A DNA stretch of 64,000 nt from Siphonodentalium dalli (Eukaryota > Mollusca > Scaphopoda > Gadilida > Siphonodentaliidae): positions 142,073,450-142,137,449 of the forward strand of contig CP136063.1 in assembly GCA_032622095.1 (NCBI GenBank), written 5' to 3'. The notes under the pieces were generated by a model. The model was not told the origin of the DNA and searched no databases. It was given only the letters and a program-made list of their open reading frames with translations. The translations under genes were made by a program, and so were the position numbers. Shown here one piece after another: positions 43,216-55,158 of the stretch; position 1 is the first letter of the stretch, and each line of letters opens with the position of its first letter.

Positions 43216-44280
43216 TGATAATGGATCGGATGTATGACTATACAGTGAATGGCTGAATTGTCATGTGTGAGGTGTATATGCAAGTCTGGAGTATACAAAT
43301 GACAATGTGTTATTGGTGTATCCATTCAATGCTGAGGTGTATATGCATACATTGAATAACTATATAGCCATGTGTGGGGTGTATATCTTGAGTGGCTATA
43401 TGCCACATATGTGGCAAATAGGTATGAGTGGGATACCATATGGCCGATGGTGAGGTGGTGTAAATGGTACGGGTATGTCTTGGAAGGATTGTATGGCAAT
43501 TAGTGAGGTGTATACGCACAACGGGAGTGACTCTATGGTCATGAGTGGGGTGTATATGCATATCTTGAGTGGCTATATGGTCATGTGTATACAGGGAGTG
43601 ACCGTATGGCCAATGGTGAGGTGATTTGCTGGGTATTGGTATGTCTTGAAAGCTGCATGGCCACTGGTGAGGTGTATATGTATACCTGGAGTGACTTTAT
43701 AGGCATGGGTGGGGTGCATATGTATATCTTTAGTGGCTATATGACCATTGGTGCGGCCAATATGTGTATATGGGATAACTATATGGCCAATGGTGATGTG
43801 AATTGGTAAACAATGATTGACTATATGACCACGAATGTGGTTATGAGTATACAGCGAGTGACTGAATTGTCATGAGTGAGGTGTATATGCAAGCCTGGGT
43901 GTATGAATGGTTGTGTGAGCGGGGTATTGGTATATATATATAACGTCTGTATGGCCATTGGTGATGCGTATATGTGTACTTGGAGTGAATCTATTGTTAT
44001 GGGTGTGGTGTATATGTATAGCTTGAGTGACTACATGGCCATGGTGTGGCAAATATATATACATGGAGTAATTGTATGGCCAATGGTGAGGCGAATATGT
44101 ATACATGAAGTGAATGTATGATCATGAATGGGGTGTAGAGCTATATATAGAGTGATTATATGGTCGTGGGTGAGGCGTAGAAGTATACCTGCATGGTGAC
44201 TTGTGACTATATAGTCAAGTGCGTGGTGTATGGTTATACCTAAATAGGGCTGTACGGTCATGGGTGAAGTGTGTGTGTAA
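43216..44280 (+). repeat. ~43-bp minisatellite, segment 3
   Basis: About 25 degenerate units of TATGGTCATGNGTGNGGTGTA plus TATGTATACNTGGAGTGA. Frames of 74-85 residues through it repeat with the units. Confidence 0.7.
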
Positions 44281-45883
44281 CGAGAGGCCGATCACGATCG
44301 GCAGATGTTTAACCCATACCTTGGCGATAGCGACTAGCCATAACTGATAATTTGTCAAAGATATGATCACAGGAATTAATCCATATATCAGTACCCAACT
44401 TGAAATCAAAAGCTCAAATAATTTGTCTCAAGAAAGTGTTAAAGTATTCGGGTTGGGGAGGAGTAGTTTTAAATCTCATAACTCTGTCCCTATTCACACA
44501 AGGACCTCTCACCGTGAGATCCAATGGTTTAGTGATTGCGGAGGACATGTTTAGGAGTTTAAGTTAACTCATTGGAAGCAAAAGTGATAAATCCCTATTT
44601 TTGCCACTTTTGACATGCCAGATATTCAAAATTTATTATTCACTTCTAAAGAGAAATTATAATTGTTGACAAGCCAGACTGCTTAGAACGACATATGTAG
44701 GGGATTCCATCTCGTATTTAAATGGTACTTTAATTACCCCCCCCCCCCTTCCCCCATTCTCCCCAGTTATTTGTTTATCAAACATGGACAGATATAAGAT
44801 CAGATCTGACCTGTGTATTAAATAAGATTAAGTGTTTCATAACAGGGGTGTATGGTTTTCAAAAATATATGTAGTTTATACAATTCAAAATTATTATCTA
44901 TATAATGTTATACAGACATAATATGATGGGGATGCTGGCCCCTATGACCACCAAATCGTTCATATAAAAGAAAGTAAGTTAGCCCTCATTTGAATGGTTT
45001 CACACATTACAATGTTTTACAAGTAGCTTGGGCACTAAAAGCCACAACCTTCAATGTTAATCTTCTAAGTGCTCTGTGGCCCCTAAAATTCAATCAACCA
45101 TGAAAATGTGAACAAATGGGAAAATAAGGTTCCTGGAAATACTAACATCTACCATATTGCTTTTCAAAACAAGTCATCACTTACAATAGTCATGTATATT
45201 TATCTGCCTGTTTCCCATTGCATAGATAAATCATATTGGCTATCAGCTGTTGTTTTAATTTCAAATTTTGAAAGCACGTGTCTGAAGGGTTAATAAATTT
45301 TTCAAAAATCAATTAATCAGTCAATACCAAAATTGATAGAAGTGAATAGTGTGCAAAGATACCCAATAGATATTAAGAGATATGAGGAAGAGTCCATGTA
45401 CATTATAGCATGTGTCTATGGAAACCTTGGAAAGGGTTAATTATTTTTGAAGCAAATTAATGGAATTTAGAAGACTTATATAGATGAGGGGGCCCTGATC
45501 TCACCCTGTAATGAAATTTCAAGAATAGGAAAAACACCAGTCTTGTGCTGCCATTAATCAATTTGACAGTTAGAATAAACAAACAGCCAGCCACCAGTGT
45601 TGTTTATCTTGCTTGACCCACCAGAGCTCTGTATCATATGTCATCACTCATTTCATAACAGATTTCACTTGGAATGACAACATCTATAAAAATCCTCTCA
45701 CGTACTCTGGATGTTGGATGATCACATGGTAATTTATTGATATCATTATATTACATGAAACTATTGCAATAAAATCTTCATATTTTCAAAACAGGATATC
45801 ACACCTAATTAATCGTATAAAACTAAAATAAATGAAAGTGTCAAATTTTTTTTATTATTTAATTTTTTTATTATTGTTATTAA
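44281..45883. other. no recognisable gene; insertion in the minisatellite
   Basis: Begins with the hairpin GCCGATCACGATCGGC (44288-44303). A C(11) run lies near 44741. Otherwise AT-rich unrecognised sequence up to the TTAA of the next MITE. Confidence 0.35.
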
Positions 45884-46475
45884 AGGGGTACTGTACCCAA
45901 GATGTTGTTGTTGGTTTCTATAATCCCCGAGTCGGAGAATAAGGTAACAACTTTTCCATTTTTTGAAAGTCTGTTGAGTACGAAGTATTGTTACGGATGG
46001 CAAATTTACCGGAATGCAAAAATACAAATTGTCATTGTCGAGTAATTTTTGTACAGTTTTCAACCAAATGAATCAAATAAACATTATATTATATGCTTAG
46101 CAGTCCCATATACTCATTTAAGTTAGTGTATGGTCACTAGTCAATGAGTGGCTTGGGGTTTCTACCCTTATAAGCATAATGTTTCAAACGATCGTGTGTG
46201 CAATTGTTTTATTAATCCAGTATCCCTCAATTATAATTTGATTACGTTTTGTACACGGAAATTCCAATTTTAAGAGACGCCATTTTATGGCTGGAGCCAT
46301 AAAATCAATTTATATTAAATTATTAACTTTTAAATTATTAAATTTTAAGATAGCCTATTAACCTGAGCGTTTACAGAATACATCTTCGACTCAAATTACT
46401 TATATTTCTATATAGTATCGATAATAGATCGTTGTTATCACCGGGAATTTATTGAAAATGGCGTACAGTACCCCT
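45884..46475. mobile_element. TTAA-type MITE, third family member or sister family
   Basis: 592 bp with inverted ends AGGGGTACTGTAC ... GTACAGTACCCCT and TTAA on both sides (45880-45883, 46476-46479). Interior differs from the MITEs at 11.35 and 15.73 kb, but the AGG(GG)TACT tip and TSD are alike, which suggests use by the same or a related transposase. Confidence 0.75.
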
Positions 46476-46489
46476 TTAAAGTTCAAACA

Positions 46490-46916
46490 AAATTTAATAT
46501 TTGTATATGCTAAATTTAGCAAGGAGCTAAATCTAAAAAAATTGAATTTAAAAAAAAAAAAAAAAATTCTCGAAAAAGGGTCATAACTCCTTTAAAATTA
46601 ATCGGATCAAACCCATATGTTTGAGTTATGGCAGAATGCGTGAATTCTAAGTTGAAAAAGGGCCATAACTCTGTAACAAAAACTCGGATCAAACCCAAAT
46701 TCGAACTCGATCTGTATTTTGGGCTGAGAAACCCATATACAAAATTTGGTTTCGATCGGATAGAAAATGTTTGAGTTATCGCATTACTCGTAAAGTGTCT
46801 ACGGACAGACAGACAGACAGACAGACATACAGACAGACAGACGGACGAACGACGAGTGGTCAATCCGGGCAACGACACTATGTTTACCATACTATGGTAT
46901 GGGTAAACATAAAAAA
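46490..46916 (+). mobile_element. dispersed repeat with CAGA tract and terminal hairpin, possible Helitron-like end
   Basis: Contains a poly-A run, the 'AAAGGGCCATAACTC' phrase and 'TCGGATCAAACCCAAATTC' phrases, a (CAGA)n/GGACGAACGACGAG stretch, and then a 25-bp hairpin TTTACCATAC tat GGTATGGGTAAA followed by CATAAAAAACTAG and T. Hairpin, CTAG and T resemble a Helitron 3' end, but the spacer is longer than usual and the 5' end was not located. Confidence 0.4.
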
Positions 46917-47019
46917 CTAGTGGCTACATGGTCATTTATGTGGTGTTTATGTATATATGGAGCCAGTGTATGCTCATGGGTTGGTTGTACATGTGTAAAT
47001 TTGGGTGGGTATCGCTTTA

Positions 47020-47592
47020 CACAATAACTCAGGGACATGTTAATCGATATATGACTAGAATCCCAATGGTGATTTTTTGTAAATTTTTATACCACTTTCT
47101 GTAAAATCAAATTTTTAAGGGATCAGAGTTGGCAGGGAGCCCACGAATGGCATATTTCATTGCTCCAATGTTCAGTTAACATGACCAATACAAAATAAAG
47201 TTACAATTCTCAAACAGTTCCAAAAAGCAGGAACTGATTTGAAAGATATTAGTGAAAAAACGTAATTTTTTTTTATTTTGGCATCCATTATGGTGGCCAT
47301 TTTGGATTATCATAGACAAATAGAATGTGGATACAAAGGCGGATATCCATGGTATCGCTTCGATAATCTCCAATGTCTATATATCATTTAATATAGCCAT
47401 TATATTCGATACAAAATAGATACCCCTAAATCTCAAATTTTCAAAATGTCAAGGTCAATTTGAAGGTCAAGGGGTCACCAGAAACCTGGAACCAGCTAAC
47501 TGGTTGATAAGGATCACATACCCAACCAACCCTGAAAGTTTCATGCTTCTATCCGAAAGTGAACGATTTTTCGTTAAGCGACTCCACTACAC
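47020..47592 (-). repeat. inverted partial copy of the ~365-bp-unit dispersed repeat
   Basis: Reverse complement of parts of 36504-37300, ending GTTAAGCGACTCC at 47573-47586. Contains only one 365-bp-type unit. Confidence 0.6.
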
Positions 47593-48005
47593 TGAGCATA
47601 CCATACATGTATGCATGCATTATGGGTGTATATAATTAACATCGTGTATCTCAAGTATCACTTGGAATAATGTGTTGAAACTTCATAAGTGACTAGACAT
47701 ACCAGTAGGCATCGCAAATTCATAGCCTCTCATGCCACCACCATAGAGGAGTTGTGACCTTGGCAGCCGTCTTGGTTTACACACTAATTGCTGTGTTTGA
47801 GCCATATTAATGTGTATACAGGTATATATGGGAGCTATCAATCCAGAAATTGGTAATTCTCAACATTTATTTCTCACTTTACCTTCGTTAGTTGACATAT
47901 TTCAGGAAGGGACCCATACCCGGCCAAAATGTGCTATATATACATATTTGAATAGGTCACATGACCGTGGTGATGTGTATAGTCACATATGCCATGTATA
48001 TGTAG
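47593..48005 (+). repeat. ~43-bp minisatellite, segment 5 (degenerate)
   Basis: Scattered units (GTGTATACAGGTATATATGG, CACATGACCGTGGTGATGTG). A short segment 4 lies at 46917-47020. Confidence 0.45.
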
Positions 48006-48950
48006 GTGCGGGTTAGGATCCTGCGAATATTCGATATTCGATTCGAGATTCGATTCGAAAGTCAAATTCGATTCGAATTCGAGTCGAGATTTCCAACTCG
48101 AAATTTCGAATATATATGGATGAAATTATTAGCTGCTTACGAACACGTACACACGTCGATCTTAGCTGTTTCTGTGCCATTTAATTCCCTAAAATTATGA
48201 ATATATATGCTTTATAATTCTTATTGTACATCACGAATATACGCATGCTATTAAATAGATTTATGGCCAGTAATTAGCCACCAGATTAGGACCACTAAAT
48301 ACGTCTGAATTCTAGCTTTGAACATGGTTGCCAAAAGCTCTGAAATCGCCGTTGGACCGACGACGCACGTAAATTATAATAACCATGAGACTGAGCAACT
48401 GCTAGCGTTATCCGCCGACTGTCTATCTCAGGTTCCGCGTTATTTGTATGTGACATCGTTGATGATGTAAACTTCACATGTTTCAGGTGTCGAAAAGTGC
48501 ATGTTGGTGGAGTTTTCTTTTGAAGTTGACTGTCAGTTTCGGAGCGTTCCTTTGGCACTTGACAATAAGTCGTCTGTTATTCATGTTTATTTTAAACATG
48601 ATAAGCTTCTCAAGCAGTGCAAGAACCTACAAGTGTGACGAATACAACATGGTGTATAAATCGCAAGCTTCTGGGACAGAACATGTATAATTTTGTCCTA
48701 GCTTTTATTCCTACATTTTTAGGTCAATTTTTGTAAAATTTGGCACAGATATTTAGTACCATGGGAAGCTGTGCACCTGCGATTATGACGTCTGTCTGAC
48801 ATTGTTTGGTGGAGTTATCTCCCTTTTTCAACATGCAAAATTTTGTCCGAGCTTTTATTTCTACATTTTAGGTCAATGTTTTTTAATCTTGGCACTGATA
48901 ACCTTTGCACCTGCGATTATGATGTCTGTCTGACTTTTTTTTGTGGAGTT
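48006..48950. other. ATTCGA-rich patch and unrecognised sequence
   Basis: 48020-48115 is a cluster of ATTCGA/TCGAAT words (simple-sequence-like). 48690-48950 holds two diverged copies of a ~170-bp stretch (ATTTTGTCC(G/T)AGCTTTTATT, CACCTGCGATTATGA(C/T)GTCTG). No gene recognised. Confidence 0.4.
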
Positions 48951-48954
48951 ATGA

Positions 48955-49045
48955 TTAGGGTTAGGGGTTAGGGTTAGGGGGTTTAGGGTTAGGGATACCT
49001 GTTGAGTTATGATTAGGGTTAGGGTTAGGGAGTATAGGGTTAGGG
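48955..49045 (+). repeat. interstitial telomere-like TTAGGG block
   Basis: About eleven TTAGGG or near-variants in two clusters separated by ATACCTGTTGAGTTATGA. TTAGGG is the telomere repeat of most non-arthropod animals. It is embedded in the ~170-bp repeat just upstream, so it looks like part of a repeat and not a chromosome end. Confidence 0.85.
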
Positions 49046-49046
49046 A

Positions 49047-49752
49047 TACCTGTTGACATCATTTCAGTGCCCAATATATGGTAATGGCTACTTCACTCAA
49101 ATAACATTTTGAATACGGGGGATACTACTTAGTCCCATCTGGGACAAGCCCATCTCTAGTTGTATTTGAGTTTATTGATATTATTGGTTAACTAAACTGT
49201 GATATGATAGCTAACGACACACATGTGACCTATGAAAAGATTACATGACCATGCCATCACCAAGTGCCCTATAATATATAACGGTTCGCGTTATATAGTC
49301 CTATATACAGAGAATGCCTCTTATCTGCACTATGTCACACATTTCGTGGTGTCATATAGTCTGGAACTTTATATGAGCATGACATGTATGTGCCCATCAC
49401 TGGGACTCATATACATCATATCAACTGGACGGCCATATTTACACCTCATGTACCTGTCCTGTTGGCAGCATATACCCGATTTCAACTCATGTCGCGATCA
49501 GCAGTTTATGGGTAATTCGACTGTAGTCGCAATCTGCAGTGAAAGAGTTAAAAGTGATGTGATCATAGCTGGTGAGAGAGCAATCACAGATGCAGCATAA
49601 CTTGGTATTAAATCAGCCTTTTTTGCCAAATGTAGGGAAGTAAACATGCTACAAATAACTTCTCAATCCAAAGCCGATAACTCATCTTTTTCTTGATAAT
49701 TTGGCAAATTTCTTTCTCGGACGACATGATTAGTTGATTTGTTGAATGCCAA
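49047..49752. other. no recognisable gene
   Basis: A 122-residue frame (49232-49600) shows no domain, and its stretch near 49370 resembles the 43-bp minisatellite vocabulary (ATGAGCATGACATG). Treated as non-coding. Confidence 0.35.
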
Positions 49753-49760
49753 CTGGAAGT

Positions 49761-51912
49761 CAGGGTTCACGCTGGCCCAAAATTCCCAGGTGCCAACACT
49801 GTTGCCAATTGCATTATTTTTAGAGCCACTTTATACATTCTGTTGCCACTTTTTTCCGACCAGTATTTTTTGGTGCCACCAAACCAAACAAGCAAAAGTT
49901 TGTGAAAGCTGAGTTACGAAGGAGATATTTATTATAATTTATCTAACACCTACTATCAATGCACAGCTTCCTAACGATGTAGACTTCAGGAAGCCCTTTG
50001 TTTGACTAATGTTTGTCAAATTGGAGTCAATAGCCGTACTTAGTGTTATTATCGAGTAGAAATTTGAAACCCTTTCACCCCCGTGATAAAATAAGTCGAT
50101 CTGAAATAAGACGCGAATCTATTATACCCTTTCAATTAGGACCCAATTAGCTATGTCGCGACCGGATATCGATGTGTGTTTTGTTTCTGACCAATTGACT
50201 GCAAGCTTTATTATACAGTATGCCCGATGGGTACCAAATGCCAAAAAGCTAGGTGCCACTTTTTGTAGCCAATCGGGATTTTTTTGAAGCCATTTCATTT
50301 TTAGCTCAACTTTACTTTGTAAAGTTTGAGCTATTGTCATGGCTTGGTATCCGTCGTGCGTGTGTGCGTGATTCGTCAACAATTTCCTTTAGCACGGGCT
50401 ACAGTTCGTACCTTTGGTCCGATTATTATAAAATTTGTCAAGGATGTTGACATTGACATGTAGATGGGAAGAGTCATTTTGGGGTCATTCGGAAAAAAAA
50501 CATGGCCACCAGCGGCCATCTTGGATTTCAAAATTCAATCCATTAGCATGGACTACAGGCCGTACTGTTCGTCTTATTGTCATGAAATTTGTCATGGATG
50601 TTAAAATTGACATGTAGATGGGAACGAGTAATTTTGGGGTCATTCGGCCAAAAAACATGGCCGCCGGCAGCCATCTTAGATTTTACTCTTTGCATGACTA
50701 AATCCTTTGACACGGGCTACAGGTCGTACCTTTGGTCGGATCATCATACAATTTGTCATGGATGTTGAAATTGGAATGTAGATGGGAACGAGTCATTTTG
50801 GGGTCATTCGGCCAAAAAGCATGGCCGCCAGCAGCTATCTTGGATTTTACTCTTTGTATGACTAAATCCTTTAGCACGGGCTACAGGTCGTACCTTTATT
50901 CTGATCATCATAAAATTTGTCATGGATGTTGAAATTGGAATGTAGATGGGAACGAGTCATTTTGGGGTCATTCGGACAAAAAATATGGCCGCCAGTGGCC
51001 ATCTTGGATTTAAAAATTTAATCCATTAGCACGGGCCACAGGTCGTACTGTTTGTCTGATCATCATGACATTTGTCATGGATGTTAATATTGACATGTAG
51101 ATGAGAACGAGTAATTTTGGGGTCATTCGGCCAAAACACATGGCCGCCAGCAGCCATCTTGGATTTTACTCTTTGTATGACTAAATCCTTTAGCACGGGC
51201 TACAGGTCGTACATTTAGTCTGATCATCATAAAAATTTTCATGGATATTAACAATGACATGTAGATGAGAACGACTCATTTTGGGGTCATTCGATCGAAA
51301 AACATGGCCGCCAGCAGTCATCTTGGATTTTACTCTTTGTATGACTAAATTCTTTAGCACGGGCTACAGGTGGTACCTTTAGTCTGATCATCATAAAATC
51401 TATCATGGATGTTAACAATGACATGTAGATGGGAATGAGTCATTTTGGGGTCATTCGGCCGAAAAACATGGCCACCAGCAGCCCTCTTGGATTTTACTCT
51501 TTGTATGACTAAATCCTTTAGCACGGGCTACAGGTCATACCTTTAGTCTGATCATCATAAAATTTGTCATGGCTGTTGAAATTGGAATGTAGATGGGAAT
51601 GAGTCATTTTGGGGTTATTTGGCCAAAAAACATGGTTGCTGGCAGCCATCTTGCATTTTACTATTTGCATGACTAAAGCTATCAAATGCTTTTGAATTTT
51701 ATTGGAAAACATAGCCGCCAGCAACCATCTTAGATTTTATATATATCTTCATGTCGATAAACTAGTATTAGACATTCAACTTTCCACATTCCTAATCGCT
51801 CCAATGACTGTAATACATTAAATTATTCCCTTTCCAAGTTGAGCTACAGTGTCATTGACACTTTCATTTTTATAGCAATTTGCTAAATTGGCTATCGGCA
51901 GCGCGAACCCTG
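49761..51912. mobile_element. hAT-type non-autonomous element carrying a nested minisatellite element
   Basis: Ends CAGGGTTCACGCTGGC and the inverted GGCAGCGCGAACCCTG, flanked by a perfect 8-bp TSD CTGGAAGT (49753-49760, 51913-51920). CAGGG tips and 8-bp TSDs are hAT marks. Left arm 49761-50292 has GTTGCCA/GTGCCAC-rich sequence without a transposase. 50303-51870 is a later insertion. Confidence 0.85.
50303..51870 (+). mobile_element. ~160-bp minisatellite element, copy 2, nested in the hAT element
   Basis: Full-length: head AGCTCAACTTTACTTTG with the inverted AAAGTTTGAGCT (50303-50333), a CGTGCGTGTGTGCGTG stretch, eight ~160-bp units, and the tail AAGTTGAGCTACAGTGTC with the small palindrome. 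AGCTCAACTT at the head and AAGTTGAGCT near the tail form a short TIR. TTTCATTTTTA lies on both sides, but TTTCATT is also part of the tail in the other copies, so the TSD is not settled. This copy defines the element's full structure. Confidence 0.75.
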
Positions 51913-51920
51913 CTGGAAGT

Positions 51921-52199
51921 GACTCACCAAAAGATTTCAGGAACGATAACTCATTTACTATTGGAGTAGTGGTAGTAACTTAAACTAATATAATTCAGTC
52001 TATTAACAGAAGTGTCAATCAGTGTTCATTCTGATACACCTTTTACAATGCAGCTTTTTTCGACCCAGTATGTTTTCATTAATTTTGTTATTCATATGAA
52101 TATATCTTATTACTGCATAGCCCATTTAATATTACTGATCAGTAACGTTCACCAGTAAACCTGGGACTGTTAATTTGACCAACTATTAAGTGCTGGAAG
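51921..52199. other. unrecognised spacer
   Basis: AT-rich; nothing recognised. Confidence 0.3.
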
Positions 52200-52787
52200 G
52201 GATCATCGACAATAGGATATTTCAAACTTTCAAATGTTTATTCAATCAAATATCAATTATATAAATATCAAAATAATACATATTTACCTTGCGCTTGACT
52301 GAGGGTAACGTCCGAATAACATCCCTGGGACTTGACCCACCACTTCTTACAAATATCAATACACTATCAAATCGATGCTGACTGCCTATTAATGGACGTT
52401 GAAATGTCAGGCATGCGCAAAGGATTACAAATTGACTTTAAAAACAAGGAATCAACCGCAGAATCCTTGTGACGATATGGCTGCCAATCTGGGTTCACCC
52501 TGAACGTCACACAATCCAACAATTTCATGTCATAGATTTGTTTTAGAATCCTGTGTATTAAACTGGTAAATCAAAGGTATATAAATATCCTATTTTCTCA
52601 ACAAAAATTATCTTTTCAAAATTTCAATGCAAATTTCTCAAATTACTCAATATCCAGGATAACCTACTGAACAAGGGTTGCGAATCAAAGATGGCCCTGG
52701 TTGAGTTATTTTGCCCGTACATGTAAGAGTGAATCTGTTTGACTGCAGGGAACCACTAAAAATGGATGAACTAAAGAACAATAAGTC
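52200..52787 (+). repeat. dispersed repeat starting GGATCATCGACAATAGG, copy 2 (left part)
   Basis: Collinear with 35011-35605 apart from small indels (for example, a 10-bp loss in the AATATCCA(CTTCTTTC)AGG stretch). It is cut by the hAT element and continues at 53953. Confidence 0.75.
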
Positions 52788-53952
52788 CAGGGTTCATACA
52801 GGTTCCCAAAAACTAAATTTAAGCACTTTTAAGCACCTTTTTAATGACCTTTTTAGTGTCCCATAAATGTGGAGTCGAAATAGCTACTAGACACTAGATT
52901 TGTAGAGGTATCCATGAATCTGATGTGTATGTCCATTTGTTTGTTTTGTAGGGTTGAATTTAAACTTTCGTCAAACAGGAGGACGTATGTATCGGCGTCC
53001 TTCAGACGTGAAGTCATTTGCTGTCTGAAATATGGCGCCAAACCATATTTGGTGAGATATGCCGTTTTGCGATAGCCACATGAAAACGATTTTGCTATGT
53101 TGGAGTTGGGAAACATCTTCGCAAACAGTTCTGCGGTGTGTGTCGAACTGTTGTAGCTATAATGTGAATCAACAACTTTCATCGTCCACAAGATTTCAGA
53201 TGTGACCACTTCCTCTGTTCTCACAAATGGTGTCACTGTTGGGCCTCTGGATGTGGATGAAACTGATGTCGATGTGGAGTTTGTGGACGTTGTGGGCGTG
53301 GCATTCGTCGCATTGTTCATAAACACCGAAATCATGGAAATGTCATTCGACTTTTGACTCCGGTCGATGTGTCTTTTCGACAAAATGTGGCTTTTCAGGG
53401 CCGCCTCGCCCATACCGGCTATTGTGAACGTTTTCACGCATTTTGCCGAATGAATGTCTTGATCGGGCGAAACCACTGCTTATACTTTGTTTGTTTACAC
53501 CATTCGACATTGAACTTGCACTTTCCCGGCATATTTATGTGTTCAGCCGGTAAAATTTTCTATTAACTTACATGATTGGCTGGTGTAAATTTTCCCTCCA
53601 ATCAGAGCGAAGCTTACATATGCTTTGCGGAGAGCACACAGTTTCGTACTATTGAAAAATCGTACGTATCGGAAACGATGCTATTTTTAGCAATTACGCG
53701 ATGTCTCCCTCACTTCCGCCGCAATGTTCCGTTCGATTTTTACGATCATATCGGCAATGTTAACAGTTTTCTAGGTATAAGACCGCCCATGCCTTGTTGT
53801 TTATTCCCCAGGCCCGGTCTTATACCAGAATTTAAGCACTTTTAATGACCTGAGTGGTATTAGGGTGAGAATTTAAGCAGTTTTAAGGGCCTTGAAAATA
53901 TAAAATCAAATTCAAGCACTTTTAATGACTTTAAGCACCTGTGCGAACCCTG
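52788..53952 (-). mobile_element. hAT element with truncated transposase
   Basis: Ends CAGGGTTCATACAGGT and the inverted ACCTGTGCGAACCCTG; subterminal TTTAAGCACTTTTAA-type words are repeated at both ends. TSD AATAAGTC / AATAACTC (52780-52787, 53953-53960), one mismatch; the uninterrupted AATAACTC is seen at the paralogous place near 35600. Contains only the N-terminal part of a transposase on the minus strand, so it cannot move by itself. Confidence 0.85.
52853..53532 (-). pseudogene. hAT-like transposase, N-terminal part
   Basis: The probable start is the ATG at 53532 (MPGKCKFNVEWCKQ); a one-base shift near 53460 breaks the frame, which continues as DQDIHSAKCVKTFTIAGMGE then ALKSHILSKRH, a BED-like zinc-finger (Cys and His residues spaced as in hAT transposases, with one Cys apparently lost). 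A Thr/Ser-rich linker precedes AELFAKMFPNSNIAKSFSCG and the first catalytic-Asp region YVLLFDESLN, with NKQMDIHIRFMD beyond it. The sequence breaks off at STFMGH: the rest of the catalytic domain is absent. Hence a fossil. Confidence 0.75.
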
Positions 53953-54850
53953 AATAACTCAGAACTTAGGGCCATAACTCAGGTAAAAAAAAATCAGACA
54001 AACCTGGTTCTTGAATTCAATCAGGAAATTGTTGTGAACTTTACCAAATATGAATGGAATCGATTGACATTTGTTCAAGTTTTTGCACTATTAAAGACCA
54101 GCTGAATAATACAATTAATTTAGCTCCAAATATATCTAAATATGTCTTAACTTATGGACTTTAAACAGTCATAAAATTGCTAAAAATAGACAAACTAAGG
54201 GCTGTAACAGAGGTAAAATAAATCAGACAAACCTGGTTTTTGAACTCAATCGTGATATTGTTATGATAGTTTTGCACTAACGGTCATAAAATTACTAAAA
54301 ATAGAAAACTAAGGGCCATAACACCGGTAAAAAGGATTGGCGAAATCTGGATATCGAACTCTTTTGATATTATTGTTAAAGAACGGTTAAGAACCATATA
54401 CCAATATGAATGAAATTAGTTGAAATTTGTTAACTGTTAAGTTATCGCACTAGCAGACCTAAAATTGCTAATAATAGAAAAACTAAGAGCCGTAACTCAG
54501 GTAAATAGGATCGGACAAATGTGGTTTTCGAACTCGTTCGAGATATTGTTGTGAAAGATCCATGTACCAAATATGAATGAAATTGGTTGATGTTTGTTCA
54601 AGTTATCATTAACAGACCTAGAATCACTGAAAATTGGCCAAAATAAGGAACCATAACTCAGAAATAAGGGCCGTAATTTAGGAAAATCTATAAAGGTGTT
54701 GTTGTGAAAGATACATATACCAAATATGATTGGAATAAGTTGACAATTGTTTGAGTTTAGTATTGCTCTTACGGTCATAAAATTGTAAAAAATAGACAAA
54801 CTAAAGGCCATATGTCATGTAAAAAAAACCTGGTTTTTGATATCAATCGG
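53953..54850 (+). repeat. dispersed repeat copy 2 (right part) with ~160-bp tandem units
   Basis: After the hAT element the repeat resumes at AATAACTCAGAACTTAGGGC and goes into five or six decayed ~160-bp units (GACAAACCTGGTTTT, TATTGTTGTGAA, ACCAAATATGAATG, AAAATTGCTAAAAATAGA). The same unit, better preserved, forms 60560-61300. Confidence 0.6.
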
Positions 54851-54859
54851 GATTTGTTA

Positions 54860-55060
54860 TCATAAGTAGCTGCTGGGTGGGGGAGGAGATACTCAGGCCG
54901 AAGTTAATTTCTCGCCATTTCATGACTATATAAGGCAAAAAATAAGCGATAAAAACAAAAGCTGAATTTCTGTCATGTAGTTTCTGGGTGGGTGGGGGGG
55001 GGGGGGGGGGGGGGGAGATACTCAGCTCTGGGTATCTGCCCTCCCCCACCCCAAATCCTG
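54860..55060 (-). repeat. units with GGGTGGGGG...AGATACTCAG and a long G run
   Basis: Two units (AGATACTCAGGCCG near 54886 and AGATACTCAGCTCTGGGTAT near 55017), with a nearly pure G run of about 26 bases at 54989-55014. Same family as 61540-62250. Confidence 0.5.
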
Positions 55061-55158
55061 ACTCAATAAACTTTATATAAAGCAAAATAATTGATAAAAT
55101 CATAATTCTGAATTTTGAACACATCGTCTTAAAGTGTAAGTTCCCAATAAAATCGGGA

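Noticed and set aside
48955-49045. Chromosome end
   Set aside because: Only about 90 bp of TTAGGG-type repeat, interrupted and flanked by ordinary repeats on both sides.
49232-49600. 122-residue frame as a membrane protein gene
   Set aside because: Contains vocabulary of the neighbouring minisatellite and has no recognisable domain; no splice or start context supports it.
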